A stretch of 5,431 nt of DNA from Collinsella aerofaciens (lineage in GTDB: Bacteria > Actinomycetota > Coriobacteriia > Coriobacteriales > Coriobacteriaceae): contig CAJMHW010000061.1 in NCBI GenBank assembly GCA_905213325.1, forward strand, positions 1 through 5,431. Reading direction: 5' to 3'. The notes beneath the pieces are model-generated. The model did not search any database. It was not told where the DNA came from and worked only from the letters and a program-made list of their open reading frames with translations. Position 1 is the first letter of the stretch, and each line of letters starts with the position of its first letter. Shown piece by piece: positions 1 to 5,431 of the stretch. A program made the translations under genes and the position numbers.

Positions 1-2
1 CG

Positions 3-71
3 CAGGAAGCTTGGATACGCCTAGGCGCGGTCCAAGAAATCGTCCGCACCCCCAATGCGGGCTTGAAGTGA
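3..71 (+). CDS. Possible C-terminal end of an upstream protein (partial)
   Basis: An open frame enters from the left edge and ends with TGA at 69-71. It would encode about 22 residues ending in the sequence IVRTPNAGLK. In this frame about two thirds of third codon positions are G or C, in keeping with the genes downstream, and a terminator follows 25 bases after the stop. I do not recognise the protein from so short a piece. A second frame (2-103) is also open but uses AGA and AGG codons, and its stop lies inside the terminator stem, so it is less likely. The stretch could also be non-coding. Confidence 0.35.
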   Translation, partial: QEAWIRLGAVQEIVRTPNAGLK

Positions 72-96
72 GAGATTTTCCACTCTCGTTTCCTTT

Positions 97-133
97 TGAA
101 TGATCCCTCCGTCCCCAAGGGATCATTTATTTG
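97..133 (+). terminator. Rho-independent terminator of the upstream unit
   Basis: A perfect inverted repeat, AATGATCCCT at 99-108 and AGGGATCATT at 118-127, closes a 9-base loop. It can be extended by a G-U and a U-A pair at its base. The T-rich run TTTATTT (126-132) overlaps and follows the right arm, so the signal works in the + direction; on the other strand the stem is followed by A residues instead. It would separate the upstream gene from the two-gene operon. A weaker stem (GAGAG 70-74, CTCTC 83-87) lies just before it. Confidence 0.8.
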
Positions 134-174
134 TGCGGGTTGTGGTTTTGTGACCTGCTGAAATTTAAGATACT

Positions 175-186
175 GTACAACTGTAC
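175..186. promoter_or_regulatory. Operator-like inverted repeat (TetR-type candidate)
   Basis: GTACA (175-179) and TGTAC (182-186) form a perfect inverted repeat with a 2-base spacer. Further symmetric T-A matches lie outside it (TA at 171-172 and 189-190). The same stretch reads as a tandem direct repeat of ACTGTAC with an 8-base period (172-178, 180-186). It lies where the -35 box of the candidate promoter would be, so a bound protein would block RNA polymerase. Short palindromes of this kind are typical of TetR-family sites, but no regulator gene is in the window and the assignment to TetR is inference. Confidence 0.4.
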
Positions 187-210
187 GTTAACTCATCTTC
201 GTAGTATATT
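182..210 (+). promoter_or_regulatory. Candidate promoter of the two-gene operon
   Basis: TATATT at 205-210 matches the sigma-70 -10 consensus at five of six positions. A 17-base spacer puts the -35 at TGTACG (182-187), a poor match of three out of six, which would fit a regulated or activator-dependent promoter. Transcription would start near 217, giving a leader of roughly 50 bases before the ATG at 266. The -10 box is itself flanked by GTAG (201-204) and CTAC (212-215). An alternative pair, TTGTGA (148-153) with GATACT (169-174), has only a 15-base spacer. The position between a terminator and the first gene supports a promoter somewhere here. Confidence 0.45.
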
Positions 211-227
211 GCTACCCGCAAAACTCA

Positions 228-273
228 ACACCATTGTGCTTTGAGACGTTAAAGCGCCTACTACAATGGTTGT
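228..273 (+). promoter_or_regulatory. Leader hairpin enclosing the first start codon
   Basis: ACCATTGT (230-237) pairs perfectly with ACAATGGT (263-270), and two more pairs form across a bulged T271. Nested inside, GCTTT (238-242) pairs with AAAGC (251-255) and can be extended by one G-U and one A-U pair. The right outer arm contains the ATG at 266, so the folded RNA would hide that start codon. A rival fold is possible: TACT with AGTA (259-262, 278-281) plus ACAA with TTGT (263-266, 270-273). This suggests translational control, or that translation starts further downstream. The function is inferred from the pairing alone. Confidence 0.4.
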
Positions 274-3082
274 CGATAGTACGATTCGATTTAACGACAG
301 GATGGATGGTCCAAGCGTGAGTCTCGGCAGCAAACTATCCAATGCAAAGGTGTCCTTTGCGATATTTAAGCGCGACATTAAGCGACTGCTTGTGAACCCC
401 GTCGCCCTGGTGGTTACCCTAGGCGTGTGCGTTATTCCCTCGCTGTATGCCTGGTATAACATCGTGGCAAACTGGGATCCGTATGGAAACACCCAAGGCA
501 TCAAGATTGCTATCGCCAACAACGATCGAGGCACCCAAAACGACTTGGTGGGTGAGCTCAACGCTGGCGACAAAGTGGTCGACCAGCTCAAGGAGAATCA
601 TCAGTTGGGCTGGACGTTCGTCGACTCGACGGCCGATGCCAAGGAGGGCGTCGAGAGCGGCGAGTACTATGCCGCTATCGTGATTCCCAAGAACTTCTCG
701 GATAACCTGGTTTCGATGCTCGACGGCAACTACCATCAGCCCAAGCTCACGTACTACGTCAATGAGAAGAAGAGCGCCATTGCGCCCAAGGTTACCGATA
801 CCGGTGCAAACACCATCGAGGAGCAGATCAACTCGGAATTTGTCTCTACGGTAGGCAAGACTGTTGCCGGTATCGCCAAGGATGCCGGTGTCGATTTAAA
901 GGACAAGGCAACCCAGACTCAGGACTCGCTGGCAAGTTCGGTGTCCGAGGCGTCCGACACCTTGGGCGAGGTGCGCGATTCGATTGGCGATATGAATGCC
1001 GCCATCGATAAGACGAGTGGCGCTATCGCCTCGGCTGATGCGGCACTTGCCGGCTTGCAAGGCCAGGTACCGTCGCTGACGCAGGCGATCTCCCAGGGCA
1101 ACGACCTGCTGAGCGAAGCTCGCACCACGGCGGGCAACTCTATCGCCTCGCTCTCCAAGGCGCTCTCGGAAGGCAGCCTTGCGCTCACCAAGACGTCGGC
1201 CTCTGCGAACGCTGCCATCGGCAAGCTGACGGGCGCGGTCACATCTACGACCACCCGTATCGACAACTCGCTCGAGTCTCTTCAAGCGACGATCGACCAC
1301 AATAAGGCCGTTATCGGGCACTTGGAGATTCTCGCCAATGACACGTCGACAGGTTCCGAGGAAATTGACGCGCGCATTGTATCGACCATCGATTTGCTTC
1401 GAGAGCAGAATGAAAAGCTTCAGAGCATCAAGGACGGTCTGTCCGCGCAGTCGAGCGCCATGGCGAATGACGCAGCGGCTGTTTCGGGTGCCAGTGACGC
1501 TATCAATAACGCAATTCATACCGGTGCGACCAACCTTGGCCAAGCCCAGACGGACTTGGGCCAAAACGCGCTGCCGAAGGCCTCGAGCGCGCTCGACTCT
1601 TTTGCTGCCGTTTCGGGCGACCTGACCGGTATCGTCTCGGGTATGACACCTACACTTGCAAATGCGCGCGGCACGTTGGCGCAGCTTAGCGCTACGCTCG
1701 GCCAGGCCAAGACCACGCTGTCCCAGACCGATTCCTCGCTTGCCAAGGTCCAGGACAAGCTTGCAACCGCCGCCAATGACATCGCGGCGCTGCAGACCTC
1801 CGAGTCCATGGGCGAGCTGGCCGATCTGATGGGCGTCGATGTCAATGACGTGGCAGATTTCATGGCGTCTCCGGTTGAGTTGACGTCCAAGTCAATCTAT
1901 CCGGTCAAGAGCTTTGGCTCGGGCATCGCTCCCTTCTACACCAATCTGGCGCTTTGGGTGGGCGGCTATGTGCTCATCGCCATTTACAAGCTCGAGGTCG
2001 ACCGTGAAGGTGTTGGCAGCTTTACGGCGCGCCAAGGCTACTTTGGCCGCTGGTTGCTCATGGTGATCCTGGGCGCGTTGCAGGCCATCATCGTTACGGT
2101 AGGCGATCTGGTGATTGGCGTGCAGTGCGTCAGCCCGCTGCTGTTCGTGCTGGGCGGCATCGCCATTTCGTTCACCTACGTCAATATCATCTATGCGCTG
2201 TCCACCACGTTTAAGCATATCGGCAAGGCTATCGGCGTCATTCTCGTCATCGTGCAGATCCCGGGTTCGTCGGGCATGTACCCCATCGAGATGATGCCCG
2301 GCTTCTTCCAGTGGCTGCACCCGCTGCTGCCCTTTACCTACGGCATCAATCTGCTGCGCGAGACGGTCGGCGGCATGTATTCGTTCAACTACCTGTTTAA
2401 CCTGTGCATTCTGGGCGTGTTCTTGATCGTGGCGCTCTTTATCGGCCTGCAGCTGCGTCCGCTGCTGCTCAACCTTAACCTGCTCTTTGATAAACAGCTC
2501 TCCACGACCGGTATGATGATTTGCGAGTCCAACGACCTGCCGCGCCAGCGCTACTCGCTGCGCACGGCCATGCGCGTCATGCTCGATTCCGATTCGTACC
2601 GTCGCGAACTGCTCGATCATGCGGTCGCCTTTGAACATCGCTACCCGTACTACATCAAGGGCGGTTTTGCCGCCGTGGTGGGCGTTCAGGTCCTGCTCTT
2701 TGTCCTGTCGACGGTTCTCGATATCGACAATAACGGCAAGATCATCCTGCTTGTCATTTGGATCATCTCGGTTATTGCCATCTGCGGCTGGCTTATCAAT
2801 ATCGAATATATCCGAGCGAGCCTCAATACCCAGATGCGCATCTCGGCGCTTTCGGATGAGGACCTGCGTCGCGAGATGCGCGAACACACGGCCGCCATTC
2901 CTGCCGCCCGCCACATGTTTGGCCTCAACGCCAGCGAGCGTGGTGCCAAGGGCGGCGATCAGTCCACGGGCCGCTTGCCGCATATCGGCTCGCACCATAA
3001 ATCTCAGGGCAGCGACAGCACAGCCACAAATGATGGAGATACCACCGCGCTTGGCAAGCACTCCAAAGGAGGTGAGGCATAA
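266..3082 (+). CDS. YhgE/Pip family membrane protein with extra C-terminal membrane domain
   Basis: This 938-residue protein belongs to the YhgE/Pip family, related to ABC-2 permeases; Lactococcus Pip is a phage receptor, but the cellular role of the family is poorly known. A cytoplasmic FKRD motif (34-37) precedes helix 1 (about 44-64). The conserved Pip N-terminal block follows: YAWYNI, WDPYGNT (70-76), IAIANND and AAIVIPKNFS. Residues about 200-530 are an Ala/Ser-rich, largely helical extracytoplasmic stalk. YPVKSFGSGIAPFYT (545-559) then leads into five helices (about 555-728) containing QCVSPLLFVLGG and the signature YPIEMMPGFFQ...HPLLPFTYGIN (672-694). Unlike its neighbour, it continues for about 210 residues with two further helices (about 797-818 and 824-843) and a polar Gly/Ser/His tail. 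The start is uncertain: ATG 266 lacks a Shine-Dalgarno and sits in a hairpin, and the first 30 codons include rare AGG, CGA, CTA and ATA. ATG 302 and GTG 317 (weak GGATGG at 304-309) are alternatives. The family call is firm, the function unknown. Confidence 0.9.
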   Translation: MVVDSTIRFNDRMDGPSVSLGSKLSNAKVSFAIFKRDIKRLLVNPVALVVTLGVCVIPSLYAWYNIVANWDPYGNTQGIKIAIANNDRGTQNDLVGELNAGDKVVDQLKENHQLGWTFVDSTADAKEGVESGEYYAAIVIPKNFSDNLVSMLDGNYHQPKLTYYVNEKKSAIAPKVTDTGANTIEEQINSEFVSTVGKTVAGIAKDAGVDLKDKATQTQDSLASSVSEASDTLGEVRDSIGDMNAAIDKTSGAIASADAALAGLQGQVPSLTQAISQGNDLLSEARTTAGNSIASLSKALSEGSLALTKTSASANAAIGKLTGAVTSTTTRIDNSLESLQATIDHNKAVIGHLEILANDTSTGSEEIDARIVSTIDLLREQNEKLQSIKDGLSAQSSAMANDAAAVSGASDAINNAIHTGATNLGQAQTDLGQNALPKASSALDSFAAVSGDLTGIVSGMTPTLANARGTLAQLSATLGQAKTTLSQTDSSLAKVQDKLATAANDIAALQTSESMGELADLMGVDVNDVADFMASPVELTSKSIYPVKSFGSGIAPFYTNLALWVGGYVLIAIYKLEVDREGVGSFTARQGYFGRWLLMVILGALQAIIVTVGDLVIGVQCVSPLLFVLGGIAISFTYVNIIYALSTTFKHIGKAIGVILVIVQIPGSSGMYPIEMMPGFFQWLHPLLPFTYGINLLRETVGGMYSFNYLFNLCILGVFLIVALFIGLQLRPLLLNLNLLFDKQLSTTGMMICESNDLPRQRYSLRTAMRVMLDSDSYRRELLDHAVAFEHRYPYYIKGGFAAVVGVQVLLFVLSTVLDIDNNGKIILLVIWIISVIAICGWLINIEYIRASLNTQMRISALSDEDLRREMREHTAAIPAARHMFGLNASERGAKGGDQSTGRLPHIGSHHKSQGSDSTATNDGDTTALGKHSKGGEA
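3065..3075 (+). promoter_or_regulatory. Strong ribosome binding site of the second gene
   Basis: AAAGGAGGTGA is nearly fully complementary to the 3' end of 16S rRNA. Its GGAGG core (3068-3072) lies 10 bases before the ATG at 3083, which settles that start. The site is inside the end of the first gene and encodes its last residues, KGGEA. The first gene has no comparable site, so the second protein could be made at a higher rate from the same message. Confidence 0.9.
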
Positions 3083-5272
3083 ATGAAGAACATCCTGCAT
3101 CTGTTTAAGCGCGATGTCCAAAACGTGTCTCGCTCCGTGATCGGCTTGGTTGTCGTGATGGGCCTCATTATCGTACCGTGTCTGTACGCGTGGTTTAACA
3201 TCGCCGGCAGCTGGGATCCGTACGGCAATACCGGCAATCTTAAGATCGCCGTGGTCAACACCGATGAGGGTTACGAGAGCGATTTGATCCCCGTCGAGGT
3301 TAACGTGGGCGAAAACGTGACCGCCACCCTACGCGGCAACGAGAGCTTCGATTGGGTTGTGCTCAACAATCGCGAAAAGGCTATCGAGGGCGTTAAGTCG
3401 GGCGCGTACTATGCTGCCGTCGTTATCCCCAAAACGTTTAGCGCTGACATGATGACGCTTTTCTCGACCGACGTGAAGCATGCCGATATCGAGTTCTACG
3501 AGAATCAGAAGGCCAACGCCATTGCGCAGATCGTGACCGAGAAGGGTTCGAGCGCCGTCCAGAGCCAGGTTAACGAAACTTTTACCGAGACCATTACGAG
3601 CATCGGTCTTAAGACGGTGTCCAGCCTGCTCGATTACATGAGCACCGACCAGGTCAGCAACTTTATCGCCAACCTGTCCTCGACGCTCGGCGATTCGATT
3701 GAGGACCTGCGAGACGTTCAGGCAAATGCTTCGTCGCTGGCGGGCATTTTGAGCTCCACGTCCGATTCGCTGACGTCGGCGAGCGGCATGCTCAAGCAGA
3801 CCGGTGCCGTCGATGAGTCGACAAAGCAGCTCATGGAACATGCCAAAAGCGGCATCGATGATTCCAAAGAAGCGCTTAAGGCGGCAAACGATGCCATCGA
3901 TGCCGCAATCGATGGAAGTGCTGGTTCGTTCGACAATGTGTCTGCCGAGCTCGCGAAGGCGTTCGACACCGCAAACCAGCATGTCGACCTTACGGTGTCC
4001 CAACTCAACGATGCCGCTGCGGCCCTCAATGCGCGCGCCAAGGATATCGATGCGATGGCCGATCAGCTCCGCAGCCTTGCCGACCAGGTGAGCGATGAGA
4101 ATTTGAAGGACGGCCTCAAGTCCGCCGCGACGTCGCTGGGCAGAATCGCCGTTGAGTACCGCAACAATGCCAAGGATCTGGCGGCTACCGCGAAGTCTCT
4201 CTCCGATAGCATGGCCGAGGTCAACAACTCGCGTGCCGAGGTCGATCAGGCCATCGCTGATGCCAAGGCCGGCATCGCGGGTGCCAAATCCGATTACGAT
4301 TCCACGTTCTCGGTTAAGGCCAAGGAGCTCAAGAAGACGGTTTCGGGCATTCTGGACTCGCTTGATGGCATCTCGGGCGACCTGGATAGCGCCGTAGGCG
4401 GCCTGACCGACGCATCCGGTTCGCTGGCAAAGGGCCTCTCCAAGGCTGCAAAGCTGGTCAACAAGGCTTCTGATCAGCTGGGCGAGGCGTCGGACAAGAT
4501 CAGTGCGTTTAAGGACGAGCTCGACGGCGCCTTGATGTCGGATGACCTCGCCACGATCAAGACGATGATTGGCAACGATCCCGAGGGTCTGGCCGTGTCG
4601 CTTTCCGGCCCCGTCGCGCTCGATCGCAAGCCGGTCTATCCGATCCGCAACTACGGCTCGGCCATGGCGCCGTTCTACACGATTCTGTCGCTCTGGGTCG
4701 GCTCGATCGTGCTGGCGGCCATGATGAAGGTCTCGGTTGACGATGAGCTTATCAACGAGCTCATCCCCGTGCGCCTGCACGAGATCTACCTGGGCCGCTA
4801 CCTGTTCTTTGGCGGTCTGGCCCTGCTGCAGGCAACGCTCGTGTGTGCGGGCGACATCCTGTTCTTTGGCATCCAGTGCGACGACCCGCTGCAGTTTGTG
4901 CTGGCGGGCTGGGTCGCGAGTCTCGTGTTCTCCAATATCGTCTACACGCTTACGGTTTCGTTTGGCGATATCGGCAAGGCGCTCGCCGTCGTGCTGCTGG
5001 TCATGCAGGTCGGCGGTTCGGGCGGCACGTTCCCCATCGAGATGACCGGTCCTGTGTTCCAGGCGATCTATCCGTTCCTGCCGTTCACTCACGGCATCAA
5101 CGCCATGCATGCTGCCATGGCAGGCGCCTACCATATGGAGTACTGGGTTGAGCTGGGTATTCTGGCGAGCTATCTGATTCCGTCGCTGGCCCTGGGCGTC
5201 GTCTTCCGCCGTCCGGTCATCAAAGTCAACGACTGGATCATCGAAAAGCTGGAGTCGACAAAGCTAATTTAG
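3083..5272 (+). CDS. YhgE/Pip family membrane protein, paralogue of the preceding gene
   Basis: This 729-residue protein shares its order of domains and many motifs with the preceding gene. FKRD (8-11) is followed by helix 1 (about 18-38), then YAWFNI, WDPYGNT (44-50), LKIAVVNTDEG and AAVVIPKTFS. Residues about 165-500 form an Ala/Ser/Asp-rich helical extracytoplasmic stalk, probably coiled coil, with little direct similarity to the first protein. YPIRNYGSAMAPFYT (519-533) opens the membrane domain of five helices (about 530-706), with GRYL, QCDDPLQFVLAG, DIGKA and the family signature PIEMTGPVFQ...YPFLPFTHGIN (651-673). A basic tail ends the protein about 25 residues after the last helix, as expected for a family member without an extension. 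The ATG directly follows the TAA of the first gene and has a very strong ribosome binding site, so the two are almost certainly cotranscribed. The product probably acts in the cytoplasmic membrane with its paralogue; the substrate or partner is unknown. No ATPase is encoded in the window. Confidence 0.93.
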   Translation: MKNILHLFKRDVQNVSRSVIGLVVVMGLIIVPCLYAWFNIAGSWDPYGNTGNLKIAVVNTDEGYESDLIPVEVNVGENVTATLRGNESFDWVVLNNREKAIEGVKSGAYYAAVVIPKTFSADMMTLFSTDVKHADIEFYENQKANAIAQIVTEKGSSAVQSQVNETFTETITSIGLKTVSSLLDYMSTDQVSNFIANLSSTLGDSIEDLRDVQANASSLAGILSSTSDSLTSASGMLKQTGAVDESTKQLMEHAKSGIDDSKEALKAANDAIDAAIDGSAGSFDNVSAELAKAFDTANQHVDLTVSQLNDAAAALNARAKDIDAMADQLRSLADQVSDENLKDGLKSAATSLGRIAVEYRNNAKDLAATAKSLSDSMAEVNNSRAEVDQAIADAKAGIAGAKSDYDSTFSVKAKELKKTVSGILDSLDGISGDLDSAVGGLTDASGSLAKGLSKAAKLVNKASDQLGEASDKISAFKDELDGALMSDDLATIKTMIGNDPEGLAVSLSGPVALDRKPVYPIRNYGSAMAPFYTILSLWVGSIVLAAMMKVSVDDELINELIPVRLHEIYLGRYLFFGGLALLQATLVCAGDILFFGIQCDDPLQFVLAGWVASLVFSNIVYTLTVSFGDIGKALAVVLLVMQVGGSGGTFPIEMTGPVFQAIYPFLPFTHGINAMHAAMAGAYHMEYWVELGILASYLIPSLALGVVFRRPVIKVNDWIIEKLESTKLI

Positions 5273-5312
5273 TGCGGCAACGTTAACGCTGATGTAGCAC
5301 TAATGCCAGCGA

Positions 5313-5412
5313 GCGAGCCGCATTTGCGCCAAGGTGACGTGAAATGAAAGGGCGCTGACCTTCTGGTCGCGCCCTTGAAATTGAACGTCAGATTGGCGTG
5401 AATGCGGCTCGC
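5313..5412. repeat. About 100-base imperfect palindrome after the operon
   Basis: The outer arms 5313-5332 and 5393-5412 match over 20 positions, 18 as Watson-Crick pairs and 2 as a tandem T-G/G-T wobble. After a 2 x 2 mismatch, TGACGT (5335-5340) pairs with ACGTCA (5385-5390). An internal loop follows, formed by GAAATGA (5341-5347) and GAAATTGA (5377-5384), which resemble each other as direct copies. The innermost part is the terminator-like stem 5348-5376. As RNA the whole would fold into one long rod. It may be an extended terminator, a processing or stability element, or a dispersed intergenic palindrome; the sequence alone does not decide. Confidence 0.75.
5348..5376 (+). terminator. Terminator-like hairpin after the operon, possibly bidirectional
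   Basis: AAGGGCGC (5348-5355) pairs with GCGCCCTT (5369-5376). After a single bulged T5356, GACC (5357-5360) pairs with GGTC (5365-5368) around a TTCT loop. The stem is very stable, but on the + strand it is followed by TTGAAATT, a poor U-run. On the - strand GCGCCCTTTCATTTC follows, which is somewhat better, so it may also serve a convergent gene beyond the right edge. It lies 75 bases after the stop codon of the second gene and is the only termination signal seen. Confidence 0.65.
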
Positions 5413-5431
5413 GCAGCGTCAAGTGGTCCGC

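Noticed and set aside
44..60. Small hairpin CCGCA...TGCGG near the left edge, considered as part of an RNA gene
   Set aside because: Only five pairs, with no tRNA-like or other recognisable RNA features around it; it fits better inside the end of an upstream coding region.
70..87. GAGAG/CTCTC stem followed by GTTTCCTTTT, considered as a second terminator
   Set aside because: Five pairs with an 8-base loop is weak, and the much stronger stem at 99-127 follows immediately.
471..489. Similar DNA around GGGATCCGTA at 474-483 and 3212-3221, considered as a recombination or repeat site
   Set aside because: It simply encodes the shared WDPYGNT motif of the two paralogues; the similarity does not extend as DNA beyond the conserved protein block.
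896..1564. A 222-codon - strand frame opposite the stalk region of the first gene
   Set aside because: Arg/Gly-rich translation with no domain; the + strand frame fits the family and is continuous across this region.
1892..3121. A 409-codon open frame on the - strand opposite the end of the first gene
   Set aside because: Same cause: biased His/Asp/Arg/Gln composition, antisense to conserved family motifs, no recognisable domain.
3329..5134. A 601-codon open frame on the - strand opposite the second gene
   Set aside because: It lies fully antisense to a well-supported YhgE/Pip gene, is rich in Arg, His, Gln and Asp with no membrane segments or recognisable domain, and arises because GC-rich codons rarely give stops on the opposite strand.
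5281..5288. CGTTAACG palindrome just after the second gene, similar to ACGTTAAC at 186-193
   Set aside because: An 8-base self-complementary word recurring in part is expected by chance at this length; there is no promoter or gene start beside the downstream copy.

Overview
The window holds a two-gene operon on the + strand. It encodes two large, related membrane proteins of the YhgE/Pip family (the family of Lactococcus phage infection protein Pip and Bacillus YhgE). Coding DNA is GC-rich, with strong G/C preference at third codon positions. The second gene has a near-consensus AAAGGAGGTGA ribosome binding site. Tandem YhgE/Pip genes with this codon style are what I would expect from a gut actinobacterium of the Coriobacteriia, such as Collinsella. 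That placement is inference from style; no marker gene in the window proves it.

Layout: bases 1-71 probably hold the last codons of an upstream gene. A rho-independent terminator (97-133) closes that unit. Bases 134-265 are the control region of the operon: a candidate promoter (-10 TATATT at 205-210), a small TetR-operator-like inverted repeat GTACAACTGTAC at 175-186, and a leader hairpin (228-273) that buries the first ATG. Gene 1 (266-3082, 938 aa) stops exactly one base before the ATG of gene 2 (3083-5272, 729 aa). After gene 2, bases 5313-5412 form a roughly 100-nt imperfect palindrome whose inner part (5348-5376) looks like a terminator.

Both proteins share one architecture. A short cytoplasmic N-terminus with an FKRD motif leads into one membrane helix, then a large extracytoplasmic region of about 485 residues, then a five-helix C-terminal membrane domain related to ABC-2 permeases. 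The start of the extracytoplasmic part is conserved between the two; the rest is a long Ala/Ser-rich helical stalk that has diverged. Gene 1 carries an additional C-terminal stretch of about 210 residues with two more predicted helices and a polar tail, which gene 2 lacks. The tight coupling suggests that the two products work together, perhaps as a heteromeric envelope complex, but their substrate is unknown and the window holds no ATPase.

No RNA genes, insertion sequences or CRISPR arrays were seen. The most notable items are the long 3' palindrome, the start-codon hairpin with the operator-like site, and the C-terminal extension of the first protein.
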